Positions 29,206 through 37,936 are shown, numbered from the stretch's first letter. The stretch: 64,000 nucleotides of DNA from Clostridia bacterium (GCA_900770415.1 CAAGKN010000026.1:1-64000); one strand, 5' to 3'. The notes: generated from the sequence alone by a model not told the origin. Numbers and translations are program-made.

Positions 29206-29406
29206 CTAATTTCCGTATGGTAACATTTTTTTGATTCCTGCTTCGCAAGTTTTGTCTGCGTAAGCGCCTGGTCTTCTTGACATTTTTTGTCTTTTTGTTT
29301 TTGTTGCTAATCTGTGTCTTGAGTTAGCTGATGTTCTTTTTACTTTTCCATTTGCTGTATAAGAGTATCTTTTTGCTGCTGCTTTATTTGTTTTTAGTTT
29401 TGGCAT
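29206..29406 (-). CDS. rpmI: 50S ribosomal protein L35
   Basis: 66 residues, MPKLKTNKAAAKRYSYTANGKVKR with the conserved C-terminal KKMLPYG. Middle gene of infC-rpmI-rplT. Confidence 0.98.
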   Translation of the reverse strand: MPKLKTNKAAAKRYSYTANGKVKRTSANSRHRLATKTKRQKMSRRPGAYADKTCEAGIKKMLPYGN

Positions 29407-29443
29407 TTTTATTCCTCCTTAATTTTAAAGATTTTTAATCTTT

Positions 29444-29956
29444 TTATTTATTAATTGGTGCTAGTATTATAAACATGTTTTTTCCTTCTAGCAAAGGTTT
29501 CTTTTCTAATGTTGACACCTCAGATAAGTTTTCTACAAATTTATTTAATACTTGTTCACCAAGTTTTGCATAACTTAATTCTCTGCCTCTAAATCTTACT
29601 GTAATTTTAACTTTACTTCCATCCTCTAAGAATTTTTTAGCATTTTTTGTTTTAAAATTAAAATCATGTTCTTCTATATTTGGTGTAACTCTTATTTCTT
29701 TTACTTCAACAGTTTTTTGCTTTTTCTTAGATTCTTTTTCTCTTTTTGATTGCTCAAACTTATATTTTCCGTAATCCATTAATTTACAAACTGGGTTCTC
29801 AGGATTTGATGACACTAGTACTAAATCTAAATCTCTACCTGCAGCTAAATCAATAGCTTCGTGTGTATTCATTTTTCCTAGTTTGTTTCCTTGTTCGTCA
29901 ATAACTTGAACTTCTCTAAATCTAATTTGTTCATTAATTAATTGATCTTGTTTTAT
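29444..29956 (-). CDS. infC: Translation initiation factor IF-3, unusual ATA start
   Basis: 170 residues from an ATA codon at 29956, placed 8 bases after GGAGG; no ATG or GTG fits the ribosome binding site (a longer reading frame starts inside the leader terminator and is not credible). Domains: N-terminal (NEQIRFREVQVIDEQGNKLG), linker rich in Lys, C-terminal (KEIRVTPNIEEHDFNFKTKNAKKFLEDGSKVKI). infC commonly uses a rare AUU-type start as an autoregulatory device because IF-3 itself discriminates against such starts; ATA here fits that logic. Confidence 0.95.
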   Translation of the reverse strand: MKQDQLINEQIRFREVQVIDEQGNKLGKMNTHEAIDLAAGRDLDLVLVSSNPENPVCKLMDYGKYKFEQSKREKESKKKQKTVEVKEIRVTPNIEEHDFNFKTKNAKKFLEDGSKVKITVRFRGRELSYAKLGEQVLNKFVENLSEVSTLEKKPLLEGKNMFIILAPINK

Positions 29957-29974
29957 ATTGTTCACCTCCAAACA

Positions 29975-30005
29975 AATAAAAAAACTTGTTCCAAAAGAAC
30001 AAGTT
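29975..30005 (-). promoter_or_regulatory. Leader terminator/attenuator of infC-rpmI-rplT
   Basis: On the minus strand AACTTGTTC TTTT GGAACAAGTT is followed by eight T, directly before the infC ribosome binding site. An intrinsic terminator in the leader matches the L20-controlled transcription attenuation known for this operon in Bacillus. The rest of the leader (to about 30100) holds further pairing potential. Confidence 0.75.
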
Positions 30006-30270
30006 ACCCACAATACTTAAATTTATTTAACTTAAATATTAACCTTTTTCCATACAAGATAAGGTGAGAAGGGTTACTTCTTCTTTATGACTTAATAATA
30101 ATACAGCATTTTTTAAAAAATGTCAAGGTTTTTATTGACTTTTTTTTATTTATATATTAAAATAGTTAAGTATGAATATTTGTAGCAATATGTTTTTAAC
30201 CTATTACCCGGTAGTTAATAATATATTTTACAATATAATCTTTAAAATATGATAGGAGGAACAGTTTCTA

Positions 30271-30708
30271 ATGAATAATACAACATATATGGCAAAAAAT
30301 AATGAAGTTGAAAGCAAATGGTATATAATAGACGCTAGTCAAAAACCATTAGGTAGAGTAGCTGCTGAAGCTGCAAAGTTATTAAGAGGAAAACACAAAC
30401 CAACATTTACACCTAACCAAGATACAGGTGATCATGTTATAATATTAAATTGCAAAGATGTAATTTTAACAGGAAAAAAATTAGATCAAAAAGTATATAG
30501 ACATCATTCAGGATATATTGGAGGAATGAAAGAAATTTCTGCAAAAGATATGCTTTCTAATAATCCAGAAAAAGCAATGATGCTTGCAATTAAAGGAATG
30601 CTTCCACATAATAGATTAGGAAGAAAAATGATTAACAAAGTAAGAATATATGCAGGAGCAGAACATGAAAATCAAGCTCAAAAACCTGAAATTTGGGAGG
30701 TAAAATAA
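30271..30708 (+). CDS. rplM: 50S ribosomal protein L13
   Basis: 145 residues; WYIIDASQKPLGRVAAEAAKLLRGKHKPTFTPNQDTGDHVII is diagnostic. An AGGAGG lies upstream of the first ATG; an internal ATG six codons later is possible. One base separates it from rpsI. Confidence 0.98.
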   Translation: MNNTTYMAKNNEVESKWYIIDASQKPLGRVAAEAAKLLRGKHKPTFTPNQDTGDHVIILNCKDVILTGKKLDQKVYRHHSGYIGGMKEISAKDMLSNNPEKAMMLAIKGMLPHNRLGRKMINKVRIYAGAEHENQAQKPEIWEVK

Positions 30709-30709
30709 T

Positions 30710-31114
30710 ATGGCAACAAAAAAAGAAAAAATATCATTCTATGGAACAGGTAGAAGAAAAAAATCAATTGCAAGAGTTAGATTAGTAAATGGTAATGGAA
30801 ATATTACAATAAACAATAAACCACTTGATGAATTTCTTGGTGTTGAAACTTTAAAAGTTATTGTAAAACAACCATTAGTTACAACAAACTCTTTAGATAA
30901 ATTTGATGTAATTGCAAAAGTAACAGGTGGAGGAATAAGTGGTCAAGCAGGTGCTGTAAGACATGGTATAGCAAGAGCACTTGTAGAAGCTAACAGCGAA
31001 TACAGACCAGCTTTAAAATCTGCTGGATTCTTAACAAGAGATGCAAGAATGAAAGAACGTAAAAAATACGGACTTAAAAAAGCAAGAAAAGCACCTCAAT
31101 TCTCAAAGAGATAA
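30710..31114 (+). CDS. rpsI: 30S ribosomal protein S9
   Basis: 134 residues with the conserved FYGTGRRKKSIARVRL and the C-terminal KKYGLKKARKAPQFSKR tail that reaches the P-site tRNA. The TAC GGA at the tail reads normally and shows that the tetranucleotide CGGA alone does not cause a shift when CGG is out of frame. Confidence 0.98.
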   Translation: MATKKEKISFYGTGRRKKSIARVRLVNGNGNITINNKPLDEFLGVETLKVIVKQPLVTTNSLDKFDVIAKVTGGGISGQAGAVRHGIARALVEANSEYRPALKSAGFLTRDARMKERKKYGLKKARKAPQFSKR

Positions 31115-31131
31115 ACAAATCAATATATTTC

Positions 31132-31164
31132 AAGACCTCGGAAATAAAATTTCCGAGGTCTTTT
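31132..31164 (+). terminator. Terminator after rpsI
   Basis: AAGACCTCGGAAAT / ATTTCCGAGGTCTT hairpin followed by TT. Confidence 0.85.
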
Positions 31165-31169
31165 GTATT

Positions 31170-31210
31170 AAATAAATATGGGTAGACAAAATTGTCTACC
31201 CATATTTATT
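31170..31210 (-). terminator. Original spo0A terminator, now displaced
   Basis: Near-perfect palindrome AATAAATATGGGTAGACAA / TTGTCTACCCATATTTATT, 10 bases beyond the stop of the displaced spo0A 3' fragment. The intact spo0A at 39.8 kb has no such hairpin after its stop, which marks this copy as the ancestral chromosomal 3' end. Confidence 0.7.
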
Positions 31211-31212
31211 TT

Positions 31213-31435
31213 TCTCTTTTCTATGCTGTTTTTAATTCTAATCTTAATTTGTCAGCTATCATTGCTATAAATTCGCTATTAGTTGGCTTACCTTTTGCTG
31301 CTGAAATTGTATATCCAAATATGTTTTCTACAGCATCAGCTTGTCCTCTTGCCCATGCTACTTCTATTGCATGACGTATTGCTCTTTCTACTCTACTTGG
31401 TGTTGTTTTGTATTTTTCTGCTATTTCTGGATATA
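31213..31435 (-). pseudogene. spo0A: Displaced 3' fragment of spo0A (left end of the mobile element)
   Basis: Encodes the last about 70 residues of Spo0A (LYPEIAEKYKTTPSRVERAI ... to LELKTA stop). It differs from the intact copy at 39778-39992 by a handful of mostly synonymous changes and one substitution (VENIFG for VESIFG). Same orientation as spo0A, 8.5 kb away. It stops matching at 31435, where element sequence begins. It has no start or promoter of its own. Confidence 0.88.
31417..31435. mobile_element. Likely attachment core, left junction
   Basis: The 19-base stretch TCTGCTATTTCTGGATATA occurs identically at 39974-39992 at the edge of the spo0A repeat. Homology ends exactly after it, as expected for the site-specific crossover region. 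Confidence 0.6.
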
Positions 31436-31483
31436 GCCGATTTTTAAAATAATCTACTACTTGATTGGTTTTTGCCTTTAATA

Positions 31484-31494
31484 TTTATAGGTTT
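31484..31494 (+). mobile_element. Integrase arm-type repeat, left
   Basis: TTTATAGGTTT, identical to three copies at the right end (39637-39647, 39660-39670, 39713-39723). Arm sites at both ends are typical of tyrosine integrases. Confidence 0.55.
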
Positions 31495-31550
31495 ATTTTA
31501 ACTCATTTTTTTATCTAAGGCAAGACCAATAAATGGTGGTTGGGTTATTT

Positions 31551-33233
31551 TTATTTATTGTTTAGTTTCAATAGAATTGTTTTATATTTATCATAATCCT
31601 CCTCATTTAACAAGTGATATTTATTATTATTTAATTCTATTAAATTATCATAACTAATCTCATCTAATAGATTATCACTCATTTTTAGCGAAGAAATTAT
31701 CATTTGACTATCTTCATTAGGATTTTCAAATATATATTTATAAAATTGTTGCTCTTTTTCTTTATCCATTTCAACATTTTTAGGGCTATCTAAAACTATT
31801 GGAAACCTAATAGTATTCGGATTGAATTTATATTTTATTCTCAGCAAATTAAAGTACCATATCATTGTAGCAATTGGGATATTGCTTCCACTTGCATTTA
31901 TATTTCCTTTTATATTTTTTATCTTTTCCTCTTTTATTTCTTCTAATCCAAACTTTTCCTTGTCCAATATCATTAATTCTTTATACATATGATTAACTTT
32001 AGCTTTTTTATCATCATACTTTTTCTTTTCTTTTTTTAATCTCTCGTATTCTTCTTCTATCTTGCTAATTTCACTTACAAATTCTCCTATTTCTTTAATA
32101 AGATTTTCTTTGACCTCAATAAATCCTTTGTATTTTATGATATCATTAACCTCTTCAGTGTTGGCATTAATCTTTTTCTCATAACTATCTAATCTTTCTA
32201 GAAAACTCTTATATTTCTCTTCCTCCTTTTTTATTTTTGTATCTATGTCTAATATAGAAATTTGCAAATTTTCTGATAATAATAATAAATCATCACTTGT
32301 ATTATATTTTTTTATTAAAATATCATCTTCCTCTTCTAAATCTGATTTGCACAATGGACAAATATGCGATTCTACTAATTTTATGTCTTTCTCGTTATTA
32401 ACAATTGAACAACTTAATTCTTCAATCTCTAATGCTAGTTCTTGCTTTTGATTTTTTAAATTAATTATTTTCTGTTTTGTACTATGTAATTTCTTTATTA
32501 TACTATTATATTCTTCTTTTGAATTTTCTATTTCAATGTTCAATGTAAACATAGTCTTTGAATAATCATAATTATTTATACTATTTAAAACTTTTTCTAG
32601 CATGCTTTCGGTAAATTTCTTTTTGTCTGTTATCTCTTTATAGTCATCTTCATATTGTTCAATCTTTTTTATCAACTGATAATATTCTTCATTTAGAACT
32701 CCAAAATGATAGTACAATACATTTTCTTTGTAATTATTGTACTGTTTTAAGTTCCTAAATGAAGCAAAATTAGTTGCTTGCATTTTATCTTGGTCTATGT
32801 AATTTAATAAATAATTATAAGCTGGTGGAGCATACTCAAGTTTATTATTATTTCTATCAGGTAACATTACTGCAAAATCATATATTTTTCCAAGGAACTC
32901 TGATAACTCGCTTCTATGTAAAGTCTTAAATATTAAATCAAAATTTTGTGAAAATATTTTAAATAAAGTTGATTTTCTATAAATAAAATATTGCTTTTCA
33001 TTAATATTTATATCTAATATATATGTTTTTTCATTCATATCCCATTTATCATCAAAAAAGCTATCCGCTCCTAATGTGTGATAAATGCTTTTTAATAGTA
33101 CCGATTTTCCAGTATCATTTCCATTTTCTATGTTTGATGTAACTATATTCTTCCCCTGAGTAAATTTCACCATTTTCCCTAGTTTATCTTTCACAGAAAA
33201 AATATATAATTTATTTATTATCATTCTCTTCAT
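31551..33233 (-). CDS. ABC-type (SMC/Rad50-like) ATPase of a two-gene defence system
   Basis: 560 residues. Walker A variant GNDTGKSVLLKSIYH (about residue 38), a long coiled coil (residues 170-440) broken by a zinc-hook-like CPLC (about residue 295), and a C-terminal signature/Walker B region FPIVLDSPKN (about 480) with ISSLK. It resembles DUF2326-type ATPases of ABC three-component systems, predicted anti-phage or anti-plasmid complexes. The start at 33233 follows GGGAGGG and overlaps the upstream gene by 23 bases, indicating translational coupling. Confidence 0.75.
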   Translation of the reverse strand: MKRMIINKLYIFSVKDKLGKMVKFTQGKNIVTSNIENGNDTGKSVLLKSIYHTLGADSFFDDKWDMNEKTYILDININEKQYFIYRKSTLFKIFSQNFDLIFKTLHRSELSEFLGKIYDFAVMLPDRNNNKLEYAPPAYNYLLNYIDQDKMQATNFASFRNLKQYNNYKENVLYYHFGVLNEEYYQLIKKIEQYEDDYKEITDKKKFTESMLEKVLNSINNYDYSKTMFTLNIEIENSKEEYNSIIKKLHSTKQKIINLKNQKQELALEIEELSCSIVNNEKDIKLVESHICPLCKSDLEEEDDILIKKYNTSDDLLLLSENLQISILDIDTKIKKEEEKYKSFLERLDSYEKKINANTEEVNDIIKYKGFIEVKENLIKEIGEFVSEISKIEEEYERLKKEKKKYDDKKAKVNHMYKELMILDKEKFGLEEIKEEKIKNIKGNINASGSNIPIATMIWYFNLLRIKYKFNPNTIRFPIVLDSPKNVEMDKEKEQQFYKYIFENPNEDSQMIISSLKMSDNLLDEISYDNLIELNNNKYHLLNEEDYDKYKTILLKLNNK

Positions 33234-34281
33234 AAATACCCTCCCTAAGCTTATATAAAATTAATATTATAAAAGCTCTTATTTCGTCTTCTGAATATAT
33301 TATATCAAATTTATTACTAAACTCATCGTAAATTACTTCAATAACATTTTCAATATTATCCTCCATTACATTTCTGTTTTTCTTTATATACAATAATATT
33401 TTATTTTCATTTTCTTTTAATTCTTCATCACATAGTATTTTTTTTACAACACTTGTTAATGCTTTAATCATATCTATATCTCTTTGAAAATTATCTTTAT
33501 ATTTTGAGTGAATATATTCACTTGCTTTTTCAACAGAATTGTCAGTCACTTTAATATATTTATTTATCATATTATCAAATTCTTCTTTTGTAATCCCCTT
33601 ATTATTTATTATTTCTTCGTAATCATTTCCTGAAAATTCATAACATGCTTTTTCATTTACTTTTGTATATATCAATCTATATAAAGGTTTTATTTTTGTT
33701 CCTGTTACTTTCTTTATATCTTCTATAAAATTCACAATATCAGCAATTATATCTTTTTCTGGATTTAATAAATCCATTGTTGTATATCTATAAAAACAAT
33801 TATTAAAATCTATTTTTTCTATATCATTCTCACTTTCTAACTCTTTAGTAATTTCTTTTCTCTCTTTTTCAGATAAGTTAATAAATTCCTTTTCTTCTAT
33901 AGAATTATATATATTTTTACTATTTATTTTTAATGGAACATTCGATACTATTTCCACTTTTGATTTTTCCCCAATTTTATCGCATTTATTTTTGATTGCA
34001 AGAAGTTTTCCTAATATTGACTTTCCTGCCTTATTTTTTCTTGTTATATCTTTTATAGAATATGTCCCCCTATTATGAGTTTTAATTTGGTAAAATTCTA
34101 AATTATTTTTTGTATGAATTTCTATATCACAAACATAATCAAAAACTATGCAAAAATCTCCTTGTTCATATATTTCAAATATTTTTTTTACTCCCCATAA
34201 TATCTCAGCTCTAAATCTATTTTTAGACCTAGAACCCGCTAAATCATACGCTAACCTCATATAGTTATCACTATTTACCAA
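33211..34281 (-). CDS. DUF4297-like nuclease effector of the defence system
   Basis: 356 residues from a TTG start (34281) 9 bases after GGGGG. The N-terminal part GSRSKNRFRAEILWGVKKIFEIYEQGDFCIVFDYVCDIEIHTKNNLEFYQIKTHN fits a PD-(D/E)xK fold: Glu, Asp, and Q-x-K in YQIKT. This matches DUF4297 or CapN-type dsDNA nucleases paired with ABC-type ATPases. The C-terminal half is helical and unassigned; it may act as the linking component. No third gene is evident. Confidence 0.65.
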   Translation of the reverse strand: MVNSDNYMRLAYDLAGSRSKNRFRAEILWGVKKIFEIYEQGDFCIVFDYVCDIEIHTKNNLEFYQIKTHNRGTYSIKDITRKNKAGKSILGKLLAIKNKCDKIGEKSKVEIVSNVPLKINSKNIYNSIEEKEFINLSEKERKEITKELESENDIEKIDFNNCFYRYTTMDLLNPEKDIIADIVNFIEDIKKVTGTKIKPLYRLIYTKVNEKACYEFSGNDYEEIINNKGITKEEFDNMINKYIKVTDNSVEKASEYIHSKYKDNFQRDIDMIKALTSVVKKILCDEELKENENKILLYIKKNRNVMEDNIENVIEVIYDEFSNKFDIIYSEDEIRAFIILILYKLREGIYEENDNK

Positions 34282-34342
34282 ATTTTCACCCCCTTTTTGT
34301 TATATTTTCACTATATCATAAATTATCATATTTTGGAAGAGG

Positions 34343-34366
34343 TATAATTTGTCGAATATTGTCGTT
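34343..34366 (+). promoter_or_regulatory. TATAAT followed by tandem Spo0A-box-like sites
   Basis: TATAAT at 34343-34348 overlaps or abuts TGTCGAA at 34350-34356, an exact Spo0A-box core, and a second TGTCGTT at 34360-34366, 10 bases (one helical turn) later. Placed just downstream of the -10 they would repress. No good -35 is visible. Confidence 0.4.
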
Positions 34367-34465
34367 GCTGGATTTGGCAATTTATTTGATTATCTTTTTA
34401 ACATATATCGTAATTTTATATTTTATAGTATAATTTACTATATTATTTTTAATAAAGGAGAAATC

Positions 34466-35143
34466 ATGGGGAACTACTCATCTGAAAACAACATATCTGA
34501 AAATTCCATACTAAAAAAAGATATGTTTCCATATAAGTCATTATTTGAAATGATTAACGATGGAGATAAAATATACTTATGGGAATTTTTTGTTTACTAT
34601 AATTTTTCACATCAGGAAAAAGAAAAACAAGCAATACTACAATTATTTCTTAAATTAATGTTTGATAAGAAGAGCAAACTATTTACCTTTAATAGGAATA
34701 ATAAAATAATATTTGAAGACTATTATGAAAAAGATTTTGACATTTCACATGATAAAAAAATACTTTTTATTAAATGGTGTGTAAAAAAGATGTTTGAAAA
34801 CTATTTAGATGAGGAAGAATATGAAAAAAAGTCATTTGAAAAAGGATTAAAGAGAGTTTTAGAAATCAATGATAAATCTTTATATGACCAAGATGTTGAA
34901 AACAATAGATTAGAAGACTATTTTTCTAGAACTGTATTTTTTGAATTATGTAATAATAATTATAAATTTAATAATCCACATTACTTCCAATGTCAAGAAT
35001 GTGGCGGATTTTTTCTTAAAAGTAAAAACAAGAAAATAACTAATCAAAAGTATTGTATTGACTGCAAAATTATTGTTTCTAAAAGGCAATCTAGAAATCG
35101 CAGTAAAAAATATTATCACGCTACCAAAAAGCGTAAATTATAG
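34466..35143 (+). CDS. Element protein with C-terminal zinc ribbon, unknown function
   Basis: 225 residues from ATG 34466, chosen because AAAGGAG precedes it (the longer reading frame upstream crosses the promoter region). An Asp/Lys/Phe-rich helical N-terminus (MFPYKSLFEMINDGDKIYLWEFFVYY), then FQCQECGGFFLKSKNKKITNQKYCIDCK, a CxxC-x18-CxxC zinc ribbon (residues 181-206), and a very basic tail (KRQSRNRSKKYYHATKKRKL), suggesting nucleic acid binding. Divergent from the defence pair. Confidence 0.6.
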   Translation: MGNYSSENNISENSILKKDMFPYKSLFEMINDGDKIYLWEFFVYYNFSHQEKEKQAILQLFLKLMFDKKSKLFTFNRNNKIIFEDYYEKDFDISHDKKILFIKWCVKKMFENYLDEEEYEKKSFEKGLKRVLEINDKSLYDQDVENNRLEDYFSRTVFFELCNNNYKFNNPHYFQCQECGGFFLKSKNKKITNQKYCIDCKIIVSKRQSRNRSKKYYHATKKRKL

Positions 35144-35193
35144 TATTGTCTAGCATTATATTATTTTTCGCTCTATACAGAATAATATAGGAT

Positions 35194-35222
35194 AAAAAAA
35201 GAGGCTTTAAGTCTCTTTTTTT
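35194..35222 (+). terminator. Terminator after the zinc-ribbon gene
   Basis: AAAGAGGCTT / AAGTCTCTTT stem followed by a T run. Confidence 0.75.
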
Positions 35223-35250
35223 ATTACTTTTTTTAAGGAGATGAAAAAGA

Positions 35251-36102
35251 ATGCAAGGAAACTTATTGATTATTAATAAGGATACTGGTGAATTAATTGA
35301 ATCCGATTTTGGTAGATTCATTCCTACTGAAGTACTTGAAAAAAGGGCAGAATATTTCAAAAAGCAAGAAGAATTTAAAATAATTAATTCAAGATACAAA
35401 AGTTATGGGAATTTTTCTTGGCTTATTTTTAGGTATTGCGAAGAGCTATTTCCAAATATGAAATTAGGTCATTTAACACGACTATTATATCTTTCAACAT
35501 TTATAACTTATGATGGTATTCTTAAAATCTGTGACAAAGTATATATGACAAAATCCAACATGAACAAATACTTAAAATTATCTACTAAACAATTTTATGA
35601 ATTTTATAATGAAATGACTAGCAACAATATTATTATAGAAGACAAGAAAAAAAATTGTTTATTTATTAATACTGATTTCTTTTTTAAAGGAAAAATCAAC
35701 TCAAAAAAATCATCTAATAATTTTATTCGATTAAATCATAAAAGTATTAGAAAACTTTATAATAGTGTCCCTGCAAACAAGCATAAGACGCTTGCTTATG
35801 TATTTAAATTGATTCCATATATTAATAAAGAATATAATATCTTATGCGAAAACCCATTAGAAAAAGACATTAGTAGATTAAAAATTTTAAATAAAACCTC
35901 TGATATTGCAAAAATATGTAATTATTCTATAAGTAAAGCAAAAAGGTTATATGAAGATATTAGTAGTATAACTTTAAATAAACAACCTGTAATAAAAATA
36001 TATCAAGATTACGACACAAAGATTTCACGAATATTTGTAAACCCTATATGTTATTATGCTGGAACAGATTATAAAAAAGTACAATTTATAGGACCCTTTT
36101 AA
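35251..36102 (+). CDS. Putative winged-helix / replication-initiator-like protein
   Basis: 283 residues. Starts MQGNLLIINKDTGELIESDFGRF. The middle (YLSTFITYDGILKICDKVYMTKSNMNKYLKLSTKQFYEFYNEM) looks like a winged helix as in plasmid or phage Rep and transcription factors. A second helical DNA-binding module near residue 220 (TSDIAKICNYSISKAKRLYEDI) follows. Family not certain. An AAGGAGATG precedes the start. A 560-base intergenic region lies downstream. Confidence 0.55.
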   Translation: MQGNLLIINKDTGELIESDFGRFIPTEVLEKRAEYFKKQEEFKIINSRYKSYGNFSWLIFRYCEELFPNMKLGHLTRLLYLSTFITYDGILKICDKVYMTKSNMNKYLKLSTKQFYEFYNEMTSNNIIIEDKKKNCLFINTDFFFKGKINSKKSSNNFIRLNHKSIRKLYNSVPANKHKTLAYVFKLIPYINKEYNILCENPLEKDISRLKILNKTSDIAKICNYSISKAKRLYEDISSITLNKQPVIKIYQDYDTKISRIFVNPICYYAGTDYKKVQFIGPF

Positions 36103-36138
36103 AATAGCATCAATTAATATAATAATTTTGATGCTATT
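36103..36138 (+). terminator. Terminator after the Rep-like gene
   Basis: AATAGCATCAA / TTGATGCTATT stem with a 14-base loop and a following ATTTTTA. Confidence 0.7.
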
Positions 36139-36661
36139 ATTTTTACTACCTGCCTATTTCCTAAACTCTCACATTAAATTTTTACGCAATTATAGGCAAT
36201 TAGTTTATTTTTAAACTAATTTATACAAAATAGCTAATAATATTTATATATTTTAGACAAAAAAGAAAAGAACATAATTGCAGGTATGTTGCTTGTCTAA
36301 AGGCTTTCGTGTTATTCTCATATCGTTTACATATCTTATCTAATACGATAAAACACCTTTATTCATCTCATATTCTTTAAATTTTTCTTTTCTTTTAATT
36401 TATTAATAAATTTTGCCTCCCGGTATTTTACAACTTGCCAAGAGTTGAAAATGTCCTGTATTCTGTAAGTAGTTTTTATCACATAATTTTTTCTATTTCT
36501 TGGTGATGTTGATAAAAAATATCGTATCATTTATCGTGACTTTGCCTATATTTAAGTAAAAAGCCGACTTTGATTTTATTGTTTTTTTAATTAATTATTA
36601 AAAAAATCATATATTTGCTTAGAAAACTAAACATTTATATGATTTTGTATATTAATTTGTT
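36139..36661. other. 520-base intergenic region without a gene; possible origin or ncRNA
   Basis: No reading frame with a ribosome binding site is seen. It holds small hairpins (AATTAGTTTA...AACTAATT about 36197-36222) and a slightly GC-richer patch at 36420-36560. It follows the Rep-like gene, a usual place for a replication origin, but no iterons are visible. Confidence 0.3.
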
Positions 36662-37276
36662 TTATTTAATATTAAAACTATATGAATTTCCATTAACATT
36701 AATAATTGCTTTTATCGGTTTTCCAGAATTGGTAATTTCTTCTGAAACTTCACTTATTAAAAAGTACTTCAAAGTTTCTAATGGCTCAATATTATATAAG
36801 TTTGTATATGTATTAATGTTTCCACCATCAGCTTCTTCTACTGCCACACTACAATTATATTCATATTTATTGTCATATATCAACTTTCCACTTATCATAC
36901 TGTTTTGTTTTACAGCTTCACTTTTTAAACTCTTAATTTTTAATTCTAATCCTACTAAAATTTTTCCATCACCACTATTTAAGTATTGGTAATATGAATC
37001 TGGATTTACAGGATTTACATTTTTAGCAATAATGCTTTTATTTATATTAAATTCGCAATAATTATCAATTGTTACTTTATCATCTGTAGTTATTTCTTTA
37101 GCCTCACTATTTGACTTATTTTCATTTTTGCTAACTGTACCTACATTTTCTTTAGTTGTTGAAATTGTTTCAAATCTATCACTTTTTTTATTTATTATCA
37201 ATACTGTAATTATAGCAACTAAAATTATTATAATTCCTATAAATATATATTTTGATTTTCCTTTTAATTTTTCCAT
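36662..37276 (-). CDS. Membrane-anchored or secreted protein with FxTLKY-type domain
   Basis: 204 residues from ATG 37276 (GGAGAG precedes it). One transmembrane segment (about residues 9-28), then an extracellular region with a beta-rich domain: NIKSEVNPVNPDSYYQYL-like ANVNPVNPDSYYQYLNSGDGKILVGLELKIKSL, ending LETLKYFLISEVSEEI. Resembles DUF4352/DUF5067-like immunoglobulin-fold lipoproteins but without a lipobox. Ends the small-gene block of the element. Confidence 0.6.
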   Translation of the reverse strand: MEKLKGKSKYIFIGIIIILVAIITVLIINKKSDRFETISTTKENVGTVSKNENKSNSEAKEITTDDKVTIDNYCEFNINKSIIAKNVNPVNPDSYYQYLNSGDGKILVGLELKIKSLKSEAVKQNSMISGKLIYDNKYEYNCSVAVEEADGGNINTYTNLYNIEPLETLKYFLISEVSEEITNSGKPIKAIINVNGNSYSFNIK

Positions 37277-37290
37277 TTGCACTTCTCTCC

Positions 37291-37554
37291 TCACTTTTTT
37301 TCATTTACATTATCTCTTAGATGTTCTGAATTTTCTCTAATATCGTTTAGTAAATCGATTTTTTCAGCATCAGCATATAAAAAAATCCCTATGGCAATCC
37401 CAGTAATTATACTAGCAATTCCTATAACTGCAGAATTTTTATAGACAATAATTCCTGCAATTACGGCCACAGAACCTACTACAACTGCTATTATCTTTAA
37501 TGTATCAGCAAAGCTATTTCCAGAATAATAATATTCTTTATCATTTTTGCTCAT
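37291..37554 (-). CDS. Small two-helix membrane protein
   Basis: 87 residues from ATG 37554, preceded by AAGGAGGTGTAAA. Two hydrophobic helices (about 19-40 and 42-60) and a charged tail EKIDLLNDIRENSEHLRDNVNEKK. Fourteen bases upstream of the previous gene and probably cotranscribed. Unknown function; possible membrane accessory or anti-toxin-like role cannot be judged. Confidence 0.55.
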   Translation of the reverse strand: MSKNDKEYYYSGNSFADTLKIIAVVVGSVAVIAGIIVYKNSAVIGIASIITGIAIGIFLYADAEKIDLLNDIRENSEHLRDNVNEKK

Positions 37555-37725
37555 TTTACACCTCCTTAAAATTATAATTAATTTCATAATTTATATACTC
37601 TTAGTCAAAATTGTTAAACATCTACTTGTTTTTCTCAAATTATAACATAAGATTTTTATTTTGTACACATTTTGTGTACTTATTTTTAATTTATTTTTGT
37701 ATACACTAATATTAGGTGATTATTT

Positions 37726-37899
37726 ATGGAAAAATTGAAGATTGAAAATGTCAAGAAGAGTAATGATACAATAACTAGAACTATAAGAATAAGTGGGAAA
37801 ACATTTGATAAGATTAATGAATTAGCAGAAAAAAACGATTTGAGTTTTAACAATGTTATAAATCAGATTATAGAATACGGATTGGAAAATTTAGGATAA
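37726..37899 (+). CDS. Ribbon-helix-helix (CopG/Arc-like) regulator
   Basis: 57 residues, too short for usual calls: NDTITRTIRISGKTFDKINELAEKNDLSFNNVINQIIEYGLENL. A single beta strand (TRTIRIS) followed by two helices is the RHH fold, as in small plasmid and phage repressors. A TAGGTGA ribosome binding site precedes the ATG. A promoter for the candidate antisense RNA begins 8 bases after its stop. Confidence 0.65.
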   Translation: MEKLKIENVKKSNDTITRTIRISGKTFDKINELAEKNDLSFNNVINQIIEYGLENLG

Positions 37900-37906
37900 A
37901 TTATAT

Positions 37907-37936
37907 TTGACATTGAGTAAAATATATGTTATTATT
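37907..37936 (+). promoter_or_regulatory. Promoter of candidate antisense RNA
   Basis: TTGACA at 37907-37912, 18-base spacer, TATTAT at 37931-37936. No gene follows on the + strand. Confidence 0.55.

Noticed and set aside
30280..31114. Frameshift sites in ribosomal protein genes
   Set aside because: rplM, rpsI, rplT, rpmI and infC read through at normal length with no in-frame CGG.
31192..31374. Plus-strand reading frame over the displaced spo0A fragment
   Set aside because: It is the antisense shadow of the spo0A 3' end; it has no ribosome binding site and no own identity.
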